NCBI GenBank assembly: GCA_001647635.1
Contig: CP014761.1
Span: 3,100,001-3,164,000, forward strand
Length of the DNA: 64,000 bases
Direction of reading: 5' to 3'
Source of the DNA: Leifsonia xyli
Lineage (GTDB): Bacteria; Actinomycetota; Actinomycetes; Actinomycetales; Microbacteriaceae
Shown: positions 43,424-53,035 of the stretch, one piece after another
Layout of the letters: each line of letters begins with the position of its first letter
Numbering within the stretch: position 1 is the first letter of the stretch
The notes under the pieces: generated by a model
Database searches by the model: none
What the model saw: the letters and a program-made list of their open reading frames with translations, nothing else
Told to the model about the DNA's origin: nothing
Program-made: the position numbers and the translations under genes

Positions 43424-44677
43424 ATGACGGGTACAGGTGGAATCGTGGGAGAGAAGACGGGACAGGTGAACGGCGGACGGCTGGCCGCGCTCGACGGACT
43501 GCGCGGGATCGCCGCTCTGGTCGTCCTGCTGCACCACGCCATGTACACGAACCCCGACTTCCCGGGGGCACCCGGCGGCGGAACCGCACCGACCGGCTCC
43601 GCGATGTGGTGGATCAGTTATACGCCGCTGAAGCTGTTCACCGCCGGCGTGGAGTCGGTCATCGTGTTCTTCGTCCTCTCCGGACTGGTGGTCACGCTCC
43701 CGGTCATTCGCAAGCGCGGCTTCGACTGGGTGGCCTACTTCCCCCGACGCGCGGTGCGCCTGCTGGTGCCCGTGATGGCGTCCGTCCTGCTCGCCGCCGT
43801 CTGGGTCATGGCGATCCCGCAGAAGACGACGCAGCCCGACGGCACCTGGCTCAGCAACTCCTCCACGCCCAACTTCGGCTGGGAGTACATCGTCAAGGCC
43901 TGGGACCTCCTCGGCGGCGACGGTCAGATCAACAACCCGCTCTGGTCGCTGCGCTGGGAGCTGGTGTTCTCCCTGGCGCTCCCGATCTTCGCCGTCCTCG
44001 CGCTCGCCGTGCGCAAGTGGTGGATCGGCGGCCTGGCCGCTGCCTGCGCGCTCACCTATCTGGGCGTGCACGCCGGCTCGGGCGAGCTGCAGTACCTGCC
44101 GGCGTTCTTCGTCGGAGCGGTCATCGCCGTCCGGCTCGATGCCGTCCGCAACGTCGCCGAGCGGATCAACACGCACTGGTACCGCCACCCGCTCTGGGCG
44201 GGACTGACCACCGGCAGCCTCCTGCTGCTGATCGCGCCGTGGCTGGTCGGTCCGAACGTCGGGGAGATCCCGGAGCTCGAGCCCGTCCTGAAAGGCATGG
44301 TCCCGCTCGCGGCGGCCGGCCTGGTCGTCGCCGCGCTCGGCTGGAAGCCGCTGCGCGCGCTGCTGGAGACCCGTCCGGTGCAATTCTCGGGCACGATCTC
44401 GTTCAGCCTGTACCTGGTGCACGTCCCGATCCTCATCTTCAGCACCTACCTGTTCGCCGACGCTGCGTGGTTCGTGGGCCCGTTCCTGTTCGGCATCCCG
44501 GTGGCGGTGCTGGTCGCGGTCGGCTTCACGTGGCTGATCGAGAAGCGCAGCCACGGCTGGTCGAAGGCCGCCGGCGCGTGGGCGTCGAAGCGTTACGCCA
44601 CCTGGTTCGGGCGCGAGGAGGCGTCCTCGGCGGAGTCGCGGACGGACGCCGAGTCGGCGGCGCCGTCGCGCCGCTAG
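43424..44677 (+). CDS. acyltransferase family 3 (OafA-like) membrane protein
   Basis: 417 residues with about ten helices. LAALDGLRGIAALVVLLHHA is the classic motif with the catalytic His region, and WSLRWELVFSLALPIF (Arg/Glu) the second. These proteins O-acetylate or succinylate surface polysaccharides. TATCTT at 43409-43414 would give a 2-3 base leader. The last 50 residues are cytoplasmic and charged (EEASSAESRTDAESAAPSRR). The 155 bases after it, up to the pilin gene, include an AT-rich stretch (CATATATACC near 44697) that could hold the pilin promoter. Confidence 0.9.
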   Translation: MTGTGGIVGEKTGQVNGGRLAALDGLRGIAALVVLLHHAMYTNPDFPGAPGGGTAPTGSAMWWISYTPLKLFTAGVESVIVFFVLSGLVVTLPVIRKRGFDWVAYFPRRAVRLLVPVMASVLLAAVWVMAIPQKTTQPDGTWLSNSSTPNFGWEYIVKAWDLLGGDGQINNPLWSLRWELVFSLALPIFAVLALAVRKWWIGGLAAACALTYLGVHAGSGELQYLPAFFVGAVIAVRLDAVRNVAERINTHWYRHPLWAGLTTGSLLLLIAPWLVGPNVGEIPELEPVLKGMVPLAAAGLVVAALGWKPLRALLETRPVQFSGTISFSLYLVHVPILIFSTYLFADAAWFVGPFLFGIPVAVLVAVGFTWLIEKRSHGWSKAAGAWASKRYATWFGREEASSAESRTDAESAAPSRR

Positions 44678-44832
44678 CGCTTTCGCTCAGCGCCGCGCAT
44701 ATATACCCCCAAACCCATCTATACCCTGGCGAATCGCGTAGCGAAGGCCGCCCTGGGCCGGTCCTCAAGTGTGAGGGCATGTCGCCTCGCTCATCCGCTT
44801 ACAGCGGCTTCGAACCAGGGAGTAACACTGCA

Positions 44833-46422
44833 ATGACCACGAACTCGGGGCTCCGCGGGCGCACTGCGCTCGCTGTCGGAACGGCGTTGTCGCTCGGGGC
44901 ACTGGGAGTGCTGACGTCGGCGACGGCCGCGTCGGCCGCCTCCATCGACCCGGCGCGCACCGGCCAGATCATCATCCACAAGTACGCCGATCCGGGGAAC
45001 GGATCCCAGAACCCTTCGGGAACAGGCACGGACCCGGACACCGCCCCGATCGCGGGCGTCGTGTTCGAGTACTGCACCATCGACGGCATCGACCTCCTCG
45101 ACGGCTCCGGCTCGGGGTGGGATGCCGTGAACGCCATCACCGCCGCTGACAGGCTCGCCTCCGGCGCTCACGGAGTCGACACGCTCGCCTCCCATGCGCT
45201 GACCGGCTGCGCCGAGCTGCCGGCCACCGACGCGGCCGGCCGTGCCGCGTCGGCGGCGGATCTGCCGCTCGGGGCGTACTTCGTGCGCGAGATCTCGGCG
45301 CCGGCGAACGTCGTCGCCCCAGCGGCGCCCTTCATCGTGACGCTCCCGTCACCGCAGGACCCCCACGACCTCACGGGCGGATGGGTCTACGCGGTGAACG
45401 TCTACCCCAAGAACACCATCGCGACGGGTCCGGTGAAGAACGTCGTCGGCCAGCCTGCGAACGGGTCGCTGCTGGGCGCGCCGGTGCGGTACGAGGTCAC
45501 GCAGCTGGTCCCCGCGCTCGCGCCGGGTGAGGCCTACACCACGTTCTCGATGGTCGACACGCTCGACGCGAAGCTGACCCCGTCAACAGGCAAGGGAGTG
45601 ACCGTCGAGGCGGGCTCCACGAGTCTCGTGGCCGACGTCGACTATCAGGCGGTCTGGGCGGGGCAGAGGCTCACGGTGACGTTCACGCCGGCTGGGCTGG
45701 CGAACCTCCGGGCAGGACAGCATGTCGTGTTCGGATTCGAAGCCGCCGCGAACGCCGTAGGCGAGATCGACAACACGGCGTTCGTGAATCTGAACGACTT
45801 CGTCCTCACCCCCGGCAGCCCGAACGGTCCGGACGGATCGCCCACCACCACCGCCACGACCAGGTGGGGCGACCTGACGGTTCGGAAGGTCAACGCCGCT
45901 GACGCCGCCGACGGCCTCGCCGGTGCGAAGTTCCGCCTCTACCGGGGCGACACCGACCATGACTGCGCGGCGGACATCGCGGGTCTCGCACAGGTCGCCG
46001 ACCCGGTGAGCGGCGACCCCTACGTGGTCACGTCGGACAGCGCGGGCACCGTCGCCGTCCCCGGTCTCTGGATCGGCGACACCGAGAAGACGGTCGAGGC
46101 CGACGGCACCGTCTCCACCACGACGGTCGCGGGCCACGATGTCGATGCGCGGTGCTACGTGCTGGAGGAGATCGCCGCTCCGGCCGGATTCGTGCTCCCG
46201 AACAGCACGGGGAAGCTGACGCCGGTCCTCGTGAAGACGGGCGCCAACGGCGCGGTGCCGCTGGTGACGATCGAGAACCGGCAGCAGGGCGCGCCCGAGC
46301 TGCCGTTCACCGGATCGAACGCCCAGGTGGCGCTGACCATCGGCGGTATCGCGTTGGTCGTCGTCGCGGTCGGCGGCGTGCTCCTCGTCCGTCGCCGCAA
46401 TGCGACGCGCGCGGGCGACTGA
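44833..46422 (+). CDS. sortase-anchored pilin/fimbrial major subunit (SpaA/FimP-like)
   Basis: 529 residues. A Sec signal with Ala-rich cleavage region (ATAASAASI) is followed by two or three Ig-like CnaB/SpaA domains that form isopeptide bonds. GGWVYAVNVYPKN matches the pilin motif WxxxVxVYPK with Lys193 as the cross-linking residue, the E-box-like YVLEEIAAPAGFVLP lies later, and LPFTG (from residue 490), a hydrophobic helix and RRRNATR form the cell-wall sorting signal. Start ATG follows GGGAG. It resembles Actinomyces FimA/FimP. Its last bases overlap the sortase gene by 23. Confidence 0.93.
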   Translation: MTTNSGLRGRTALAVGTALSLGALGVLTSATAASAASIDPARTGQIIIHKYADPGNGSQNPSGTGTDPDTAPIAGVVFEYCTIDGIDLLDGSGSGWDAVNAITAADRLASGAHGVDTLASHALTGCAELPATDAAGRAASAADLPLGAYFVREISAPANVVAPAAPFIVTLPSPQDPHDLTGGWVYAVNVYPKNTIATGPVKNVVGQPANGSLLGAPVRYEVTQLVPALAPGEAYTTFSMVDTLDAKLTPSTGKGVTVEAGSTSLVADVDYQAVWAGQRLTVTFTPAGLANLRAGQHVVFGFEAAANAVGEIDNTAFVNLNDFVLTPGSPNGPDGSPTTTATTRWGDLTVRKVNAADAADGLAGAKFRLYRGDTDHDCAADIAGLAQVADPVSGDPYVVTSDSAGTVAVPGLWIGDTEKTVEADGTVSTTTVAGHDVDARCYVLEEIAAPAGFVLPNSTGKLTPVLVKTGANGAVPLVTIENRQQGAPELPFTGSNAQVALTIGGIALVVVAVGGVLLVRRRNATRAGD

Positions 46423-47371
46423 TCGGCGCTCGTCGCAGGGAGGGCGGCCCGGCGCACCGGGTCGGTCCGTCCTCCCAGCGACGACGAGGCGCTGGCGGCC
46501 GAGTGTCGTGCTGATCCTCGCGGTGATCCTCGCCGTGGGCGGGGTGACCGCGCTGACCTACTCGCCGGCCGCCGGCTGGTTCTCGGGCTACAACCAGTCC
46601 CTCGCCGTCGGCGACTACATCGACGCGATCGACGGCCTGGGGCCGGCCGCAGAGCGCCAGCTGCGCGCGGCCCAGGACTACAACGACGCGCTCTCGTCCG
46701 GAGCGACGCTCGAGCCCGGCACCGCCATCGCCACCGGCGACGGCACGAGCGCGCAGCCATCCCTCGACTACGCGAAGCTGTTGCGCACGCCCAACGGGAT
46801 CATGGCCCGCATCCAGATCCCTGTGATCGGTGTCGACCTGCCGATCTACCACGGGACCGACGAGAGGACGCTGCTCCGGGGCGCCGGCCACCTCCGGGGG
46901 ACGTCGCTCCCCATCGGCGGCGTGAACAGCCATGCCGTCATCACGGCGCATCGGGGGTTGGCCGAGAGCACGATGTTCACCGACCTGGACAGAGTCTCGG
47001 TGGGCGACCGGTTCATCATGACGACCTTCGGTCGCGTCCTCGCCTATGAGGTCACGGCCACGCGGGTGGTCGAGCCCACGGACACCGCCGCGCTCCGTCA
47101 GGAGGCGGGGAGGGACCTCGTCACGCTGGTGACGTGCACACCACTTGGGATCAACACGCACCGCATCCTCGTCACCGGAGAGCGGATCATCCCCACACCG
47201 ACCGGCGACCTCGACAGAGCGAGGGAGCCTCCCGCGGCCCTGGGCTTCCCCTGGTGGGCTGTGCTGTACCTCGCGGCGCTCGTGGTCATCGCGCTCGCCG
47301 CCTGGTGGGGAGGCCGGGTCAGAGGTCCGCGTGGAGCTGCCACACGCGCTCGGCGGAGTCGCGCCAGCTGA
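46400..47371 (+). CDS. class C (pilin-polymerising) sortase
   Basis: 323 residues with an N-terminal membrane helix (36-56), catalytic domain and a C-terminal membrane helix (about 280-300), the arrangement of class C enzymes. The TLVTCTPLGINTHRILV motif has catalytic Cys246 and the Arg; AVITAHRGLAES has His184. A lid-like acidic patch is not obvious. It would join the upstream pilin at LPFTG to Lys of the next subunit. The start overlaps the pilin gene, and the end overlaps the converging GT4 gene by 53 bases. Confidence 0.92.
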   Translation: MRRARATDRRSSQGGRPGAPGRSVLPATTRRWRPSVVLILAVILAVGGVTALTYSPAAGWFSGYNQSLAVGDYIDAIDGLGPAAERQLRAAQDYNDALSSGATLEPGTAIATGDGTSAQPSLDYAKLLRTPNGIMARIQIPVIGVDLPIYHGTDERTLLRGAGHLRGTSLPIGGVNSHAVITAHRGLAESTMFTDLDRVSVGDRFIMTTFGRVLAYEVTATRVVEPTDTAALRQEAGRDLVTLVTCTPLGINTHRILVTGERIIPTPTGDLDRAREPPAALGFPWWAVLYLAALVVIALAAWWGGRVRGPRGAATRARRSRAS

Positions 47372-48467
47372 ACGCGCGGGCGCGGTCGGCGGCGAGCACG
47401 CTCAACCGGGAGCGCAGCTCGTCGTCGGTCAGCACGCGTCCGATGGCCTCGGCGAGGAGCTCCGAGTATGCGGCGTCGTCCTCTGTGCTCGCCGGCCGCT
47501 CGACCACCAGGCTCGAACCGGCTGCGACCTCCACGAGGGCCGGGTCGTCCGAGTGGATGACCGGGAGGCCGAACTTGAACGCCTCCACGATCGGCAGGCC
47601 GAAGCCCTCCGCCAGGCTCGGAAAGACGAACAGCGTCGCGCGGTCGAGTGCGACGGCGAGATCCGCGTCCTCCAGGCGGCCGAGTGCGCGGACGCGGTCC
47701 TCCGGCAGACCCGCCGCCGCGGCCACGCCGGTGGCCGAGCGCTCGCCGACGCGGTCAGGCCCGGCGATCAGCAGAGGAAGACCCTCCGCCTCGGGACGGG
47801 CCATCGCCCGGATGAGCGGAGCGAGACCCTTACGCGGCTCGACGGAGCCCAGCGTGAAGGCGTACCGCTCCGGCAGCCCCAGCCGCTCGGCGCGCTCGTC
47901 GGCGTCGGCCGGGACGCGGAGGGCGGTGGCCGGTGCCCCGCCGATCACGCGGATGCGGTCGCCGAAGTCGAGCACGTCGGCCAGGCGGTCGGCGACGGCG
48001 TGGGTGGGGACGACGATGGCGTCGGCGTGCTTGCGGGCGCGCTTGGCCATCGCCTTCGTCCACAGCGTCGTCGGCGTGCCGAGGGCGTCAGGATGGGTCC
48101 ACGCGAGCGTGTCGTGGATGGTGACGGCGACCTGCTCGGGCGCATCCAGCTGGCTGTGGCGCCGCAGCGGCGCGAGCAGTGTGGGGGCGTGCAGAATGCC
48201 GGGAGGGCCGCCGACGGCGAGGCCGGACTGCCACGCGAGCGACAGCTCGCGGCGGGCGAGGGGGAGTCGGGTCACCGCCGCGACGCCGGGAAGACGAGTG
48301 CGAACCTCCTCCAGCTGCTGGTCCGAGACGGCGGAGACGATCGCCTCCACGTCGCAGTTCCGCGGAGCAGTGAGGATGAGCTGGCGAGTCAGCTCCTCGG
48401 TGTAGCGGCGCGCCCCCTGGGGTGCGTCGACGACGAGGTCGTCGACGATCACTCTGAGGGTCGTCAT
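47319..48467 (-). CDS. GT4-family glycosyltransferase
   Basis: 382 residues. The C-terminal GT-B half is clear: FTLGSVEPRKGLAPLIRAMA (donor-binding Lys region), LGRLEDADLAVALDRATLFV and FPSLAEGFGLPIVEAF with the Glu-x7-Glu motif. The N-terminus lacks the usual Gly-rich loop but has VVDDLVVDAPQGARRYTEEL. Sugar and acceptor unknown; rhamnan or other wall glycan assembly is likely from context. It is a single minus-strand gene converging on the pilus operon. Confidence 0.9.
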   Translation of the reverse strand: MTTLRVIVDDLVVDAPQGARRYTEELTRQLILTAPRNCDVEAIVSAVSDQQLEEVRTRLPGVAAVTRLPLARRELSLAWQSGLAVGGPPGILHAPTLLAPLRRHSQLDAPEQVAVTIHDTLAWTHPDALGTPTTLWTKAMAKRARKHADAIVVPTHAVADRLADVLDFGDRIRVIGGAPATALRVPADADERAERLGLPERYAFTLGSVEPRKGLAPLIRAMARPEAEGLPLLIAGPDRVGERSATGVAAAAGLPEDRVRALGRLEDADLAVALDRATLFVFPSLAEGFGLPIVEAFKFGLPVIHSDDPALVEVAAGSSLVVERPASTEDDAAYSELLAEAIGRVLTDDELRSRLSVLAADRARAFSWRDSAERVWQLHADL

Positions 48468-48553
48468 GCCCGCTCCTGTCTCCCGTCCGGATGTCGGATC
48501 CTATGAAACCATGCTCCGGCCCGGAAGTCGCTGGGCGCGCACGACGGCGCGGG

Positions 48554-50950
48554 TCAGCAGGCGGTGAGAGAGTTCAGCGAGGTGGCCAGGACGGCGGTGC
48601 CTCCGAGCAGGAACACGCGCTGCGCGTTCTGGGCGCCGAGGTCCGAGAGCACCGAGCGCGGGACGCAGCCGCCGTTCGTGGTGAACAGCGGGGCGCCCTT
48701 GGCCCCGGCCAGCGCCGATCCGGACAGGGCGTCCGGGAACCCGAGACCGCTGGCGAGGTAGGCGGTGGTGTACGTCGCGAACGACGCGCGTCCGACCTGC
48801 TCCGCCGTCTCGAACCGGTCGCTGCCCGACAGCCGGGTGACCGTCGCGCCGTTCGCGCCGAGGCCGCTGACGACTCCCGGACTGACGACGTTGACGCCGC
48901 CGACGACCTTGATAGCGGTGGTGTTCTTCAGGAAGGCGGTGGTGAACGAATCCACGGACGGGGCGCTGCCGTTGACCAGCAGGACGGGAGCGCCGGCCGC
49001 GCCCGCGGCGGCACCGGCGGCCAGGGCGTCCGGGAAGTTCATAGCGGTGGCGACGAACACGGTCGGGATGGAGGCGCCGAACGCCGTCGTTGCGATCTGG
49101 CGGGAGGTCTCGAAACGGTCCGAGCCGGCGATGCGCGTCACCGTGGCGCCTAGCTGCTTCCCGACGTCGACGAGCGCCGACTCGATGGCGGGCGAAACGG
49201 CGTTGACGCCTCCGACGACGCGGATCGTCTTCGGGTGCAGCGACAGGATCTCGTCCCGCACCGCGTCCGAGAGCGTGTAGGCGACGAGCAGCAGGGGACC
49301 GCCCTCCTTCGCCGCCGCCGGCGCGGCGCTCAGCGCATCCGGGTAGTTGAGGCCGTTGGCGACCCAGACTGTGTTCGCCGTCGTCGGATACGCCTCCTGG
49401 GCGATCTTCACGCTCGTGTCGAAGCGGTCCGTGCCCGCGATCCGCTGTGTCGGGATCGCGTCGATCGAGAGCGGGCCGCCGACGGCCGGGCCGACCGAGC
49501 GCGTGCCGTAGGCCGCACGCACGGTGAAGCTGGTGTCGCCGTTGGGCGCGCCCACGAGCGACACGGACCACGCGCCGTTCACGATCGTCGCCACCCGTGC
49601 CGTGCTCTCCGACGCGAGCTGGAGGCGGACGGTGGAACCGGAGACGGCGCCGGTGGCGGTGCCCGAGATCGTGGCGCCCTGCGTCACGTGGTTGCTCGCC
49701 GGCAGCGAGGTGACAGCGACGGTGGCTGTGACGGACACCGCGGGCTCCCACCTCCCGGAGTAGCGCGACATGACGCTGGAGCGCCCGGCCGAGGAGACGA
49801 GCGGGTAGAACGCGGTGAAGTAACCCTGCTGGTCGCACGCGATGTCCGGGCCCGCGGAGACGAGGCCGATGGCCGTGCCGCCGGTCATGGCCGCACCGCC
49901 GCTGTCGCCGTGGTCGGCGCAGGTGGTCGCGATGATCGAGTTCACCGAGTGCACGCCGTTCTCGTCCTCGACCGACACGCTCGCGTCGGTCTCCTCGATC
50001 GTGCCGCAGGTCCATCCGGTCGTCGAGCCGCTCTTGCACAGCGGCGCGCCGGCGACGGCAGCACCCACGCCGGTCACGGTGCTGGGAGCGGTGCCCAGCG
50101 GGGTGCCCGTGCCGTTCGTCCCCCAGGTCAGCACCGACGACTGCGGGGTGTGACCGCCGGTCAGCGCGATGAGCGAGGAGTCGGCGTCGTTGCCGAACTG
50201 ATTGGCGCCGCTGACCCAGGGACCGAGCGGGGCGCCGACCGTACCGTCCGAACCGGTGTACTTCTGCGGCCCGGTCATGCTGAGCTCCGAGGTCGTGGAG
50301 CCCGGCTCGACGCAGTGACCGGCCGAGAGGAGCTGCGGCGCCCCGCTCGCGACGGCGTAGCCGGGGAAGCCGGCCGAGCACCGCCAGGCACCGGATGCGT
50401 TCTTGATCAGGTAGGGCTGCCCGCCGTACACCTCGCCCGCCAGGGGCCGCAGTGCGACCTTCGGCAGCGGGCGGTGGGGCGCGGCCCCGACGACGGCCGT
50501 CGCCCCCGCCTCCCGGGCCAGGGACGCCGTCTGAGCGTCCGACGCGTAGACGGTCACAGCGGTGCCGTCGAGGCGCGCGCTGACGGTCGCGCCGGTCCGG
50601 TCCTTCAGCGCGCCGACGAGCGCGTCCGCATCCTGAGCCGCGGCCGCCTGCGCCAGGTATTGCGCCGGGTCGATGTGGAGGTCGCGGCGGACCGCCTGGG
50701 CGACGCCCGGCTGGAGCTTCTCGGCGGCGGAGCGGAAGGCGTCTGCGGACCGCGGGTGCAGCCGGGGGAGTGCGGGAGGCGTGGCGTTCGTGTCCGGCGC
50801 GTCTGAGTGCGGCCCGCCCGTGCCCGGCGCGGCGGCCGTCGCGACGACGGCGGAGCGTGCCGGCGTGGCGCTCTGCGCGGAGGCCGGAGCCGGGGCCAGC
50901 AGCGCGAGGCCGGCCGCGGCCGCCACGGCGAGGACAAGTGCTCGGTTCAC
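48554..50950 (-). CDS. secreted trypsin-like serine protease with CWB2 repeats
   Basis: 798 residues from the GTG at 50950, which follows GAGGG; a Sec signal (LVLAVAAAAGLALLAPAPAS) comes first. A pro-region precedes a chymotrypsin-fold domain: LLSAGHCVEPGS (His212), FGNDADSSLIAL (Asp) and CADHGDSGGAAM (Ser350), with Cys pairs near His and Ser. An Ig-like linker follows, then three cell-wall-binding repeat 2 units, each with RIAGTDRFDTS-like and NYPDALSAAPAAA-like motifs, which hold it to secondary wall polymer. The target is unknown. No catalytic residue is missing. Confidence 0.9.
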   Translation of the reverse strand: MNRALVLAVAAAAGLALLAPAPASAQSATPARSAVVATAAAPGTGGPHSDAPDTNATPPALPRLHPRSADAFRSAAEKLQPGVAQAVRRDLHIDPAQYLAQAAAAQDADALVGALKDRTGATVSARLDGTAVTVYASDAQTASLAREAGATAVVGAAPHRPLPKVALRPLAGEVYGGQPYLIKNASGAWRCSAGFPGYAVASGAPQLLSAGHCVEPGSTTSELSMTGPQKYTGSDGTVGAPLGPWVSGANQFGNDADSSLIALTGGHTPQSSVLTWGTNGTGTPLGTAPSTVTGVGAAVAGAPLCKSGSTTGWTCGTIEETDASVSVEDENGVHSVNSIIATTCADHGDSGGAAMTGGTAIGLVSAGPDIACDQQGYFTAFYPLVSSAGRSSVMSRYSGRWEPAVSVTATVAVTSLPASNHVTQGATISGTATGAVSGSTVRLQLASESTARVATIVNGAWSVSLVGAPNGDTSFTVRAAYGTRSVGPAVGGPLSIDAIPTQRIAGTDRFDTSVKIAQEAYPTTANTVWVANGLNYPDALSAAPAAAKEGGPLLLVAYTLSDAVRDEILSLHPKTIRVVGGVNAVSPAIESALVDVGKQLGATVTRIAGSDRFETSRQIATTAFGASIPTVFVATAMNFPDALAAGAAAGAAGAPVLLVNGSAPSVDSFTTAFLKNTTAIKVVGGVNVVSPGVVSGLGANGATVTRLSGSDRFETAEQVGRASFATYTTAYLASGLGFPDALSGSALAGAKGAPLFTTNGGCVPRSVLSDLGAQNAQRVFLLGGTAVLATSLNSLTAC

Positions 50951-51091
50951 GAAAAGGCATCCCTCGTCGAAGGCGAGGGCGAATCGGGCACTTCGATCCC
51001 CGCGCTGATGGTGTCGCAGCAAACCTAGACGGCCGGGGAAATCGCCCGCAAATCCCCCGACCGGGGTTCGTGTCCGGAAGGAACGCCCGGG

Positions 51092-51940
51092 TCAGTCGAA
51101 GAGACCGGCGGCGGTCGCCGCCTCGAGGGCCTCCTGCCAGGGCCGCATGGGCTGCAGCCCGGCGCGCGTCCACGCGTCGTGCCCCAGTACGGAGTAGGAC
51201 GGGCGCGGGGCCGGGCGGACGAAGGAGGAGCTGTCCGTCGGCTTCACGCGCTCCGGATCGAGCCCGGCCGCGGCGAAGACCGCGCGCGCGAAGCCGTACC
51301 AGGAAGTCTGGCCGGAATTCGTCCCGTGGTACACGCCGGCCGGCGCGTCGCTGTCGACGAGCGCGACGATCTGCGCCGCTAGATCGCCGGTCCACGTCGG
51401 CTGCCCGACCTGGTCGTCGACGACGCTGACGGTCTCGTGGCTGCCCGCGAGCTTCACCATCGTCTTGGCGAAGTTCGGGCCGCCGGCGCCGTACAGCCAG
51501 GCCGTGCGGACGACGTACGCGCCGTCCGGGTGCGCCGCGAGCGCGAGCTCCTCGCCGGCCGCCTTGGTGCGGCCGTAGGCGTTCAGCGGGTCGCGCGGGG
51601 TGTCCTCGGCGTACGGCTCGGTCGCCTCGCCGTCGAACACGTAGTCGGTGGAGACCGTGACGAACCGTGCGCCGTTCCGTGCTGCGGCGAACGCGAGGTT
51701 CTCGGTGCCGAGCGCGTTGATGGCGTAGGCGTCGTCCTCGTGGGTCTCCGCGTCGTCAACCTTCGTGTAGGCGGAGGCGTTGATCACGACGTCGTGGCCG
51801 GCGACGGCGGCGAGCACCGCATCCCGGTCGGTCACGTCGAGCTCGGCGCGCGACAGGGCGGTCACCTCACGGCCCGCCAGCGCCTTCTGGAGGTCCTGGC
51901 CGAGCATCCCGGCTGCGCCGGCGATGAGGTAGCGCGTCAT
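51092..51940 (-). CDS. rmlD: dTDP-4-dehydrorhamnose reductase
   Basis: Last step of dTDP-L-rhamnose synthesis. 282 residues, short-chain reductase fold: LIAGAAGMLGQDLQKAL binds NADPH, VSTDYVFDGEA and AYGRTKAAGE hold the Tyr-x3-Lys pair, and VVDDQVGQPTWTGDLA is the RmlD signature. The ATG at 51940 overlaps the rmlB stop (TGATG), so the two are coupled. Confidence 0.95.
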   Translation of the reverse strand: MTRYLIAGAAGMLGQDLQKALAGREVTALSRAELDVTDRDAVLAAVAGHDVVINASAYTKVDDAETHEDDAYAINALGTENLAFAAARNGARFVTVSTDYVFDGEATEPYAEDTPRDPLNAYGRTKAAGEELALAAHPDGAYVVRTAWLYGAGGPNFAKTMVKLAGSHETVSVVDDQVGQPTWTGDLAAQIVALVDSDAPAGVYHGTNSGQTSWYGFARAVFAAAGLDPERVKPTDSSSFVRPAPRPSYSVLGHDAWTRAGLQPMRPWQEALEAATAAGLFD

Positions 51941-52929
51941 CAGTTGTCGAGCGCCGCGCGGGCCTTCAGCGGCTCCCACCAGGCGCGGTTGTCGCGGTAC
52001 CACTGCACCACGTCGGCGAGGCCCTGCTGGAACGGCACCAGCGGCTCGTAGCCGAGCTCCGACTGGATCTTGGAGATGTCGACCGAGTAGCGCAGGTCGT
52101 GGCCGAGACGGTCGGCGACGCGGTCGACGTACGACCAGTCCTTGCCGGTGGCGTCGAGCAGCAGCTGGGTGAGCTCCTTGTTGGTGAGTTCGGTGCCGCC
52201 GCCGATGTTGTAGATCTCGCCGGCGCGGCCGTTCACCAGCACCATCGCGATGCCGCGGGTGTGGTCGTCGACGTGCAGCCAGTCGCGGATGTTGTTGCCC
52301 TCGCCGTAGAGCGGCACGTGCTTGTCGTCGATGAGGTTCGTCACGAACAGCGGGATGACCTTCTCGGGGAAGTGGTATGGCCCGTAGTTGTTCGAGCAGC
52401 GCGTGATCGAGAGGTTGAGGCCGTGGGTGCGGAAGTAGCTGCGCGCGAGGAGGTCGCTGCCGGCCTTCGAGGCGGAGTACGGCGAGTTCGGCTCCAGCGG
52501 GCGGTCCTCCGCCCACGAGCCCTCGGCGATCGAGCCGTAGACCTCGTCGGTGGAGACGTGGACGAAGCGCTTCAGGTTGTTGCGCAGCGCTGCGTCGAGC
52601 AGCTGCTGGGTGCCGAGGACGTTGGTCTCGACGAAGATGGAGGCGTCGCGCACCGAGCGGTCGACGTGCGACTCGGCGGCGAAGTGCACCACCGCGTCCA
52701 CGGTCGGGAAGAGCTCGTCGAGCAGGCCGCCGTCGCGGATGTCGCCCTTGACGAAGGTGTAACGCGGCGAGTCGGCCACGGGCGCCAGGTTGGCGAGGTT
52801 GCCCGAGTAGGTCAGCGCGTCGAGGACGACGACCTCGGCGCCCTCGAGGCCCGGGTACGCGTCCTGCAGGGTGCGGCGGACGAAGTTCGAGCCGATGAAA
52901 CCGGCGCCGCCGGTGACGAGAATCTTCAT
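51940..52929 (-). CDS. rmlB: dTDP-glucose 4,6-dehydratase
   Basis: 329 residues. VTGGAGFIGSNFVRRTL is the NAD-binding loop; HVSTDEVYGSI contains the Thr-Asp-Glu catalytic triad part and YSASKAGSDLLARSY the Tyr-x3-Lys. RCSNNYGPYHFPEKVIPLF binds dTDP-sugar. It makes dTDP-4-keto-6-deoxyglucose. The upstream 100 bases are shared with the divergent CWB2-repeat gene; a TAGACT box (minus) at about 52976-52971 may start the operon. Confidence 0.96.
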   Translation of the reverse strand: MKILVTGGAGFIGSNFVRRTLQDAYPGLEGAEVVVLDALTYSGNLANLAPVADSPRYTFVKGDIRDGGLLDELFPTVDAVVHFAAESHVDRSVRDASIFVETNVLGTQQLLDAALRNNLKRFVHVSTDEVYGSIAEGSWAEDRPLEPNSPYSASKAGSDLLARSYFRTHGLNLSITRCSNNYGPYHFPEKVIPLFVTNLIDDKHVPLYGEGNNIRDWLHVDDHTRGIAMVLVNGRAGEIYNIGGGTELTNKELTQLLLDATGKDWSYVDRVADRLGHDLRYSVDISKIQSELGYEPLVPFQQGLADVVQWYRDNRAWWEPLKARAALDN

Positions 52930-53035
52930 GGGGATGGATGACCTGCCTCACGGAGTTGGATTACCGGGCGAGTCTACCGGGTAGGGCATGGAAGCTCTTG
53001 CAGAGGGCCGAGGCGGGACCGCTAGGCTGCCGATC

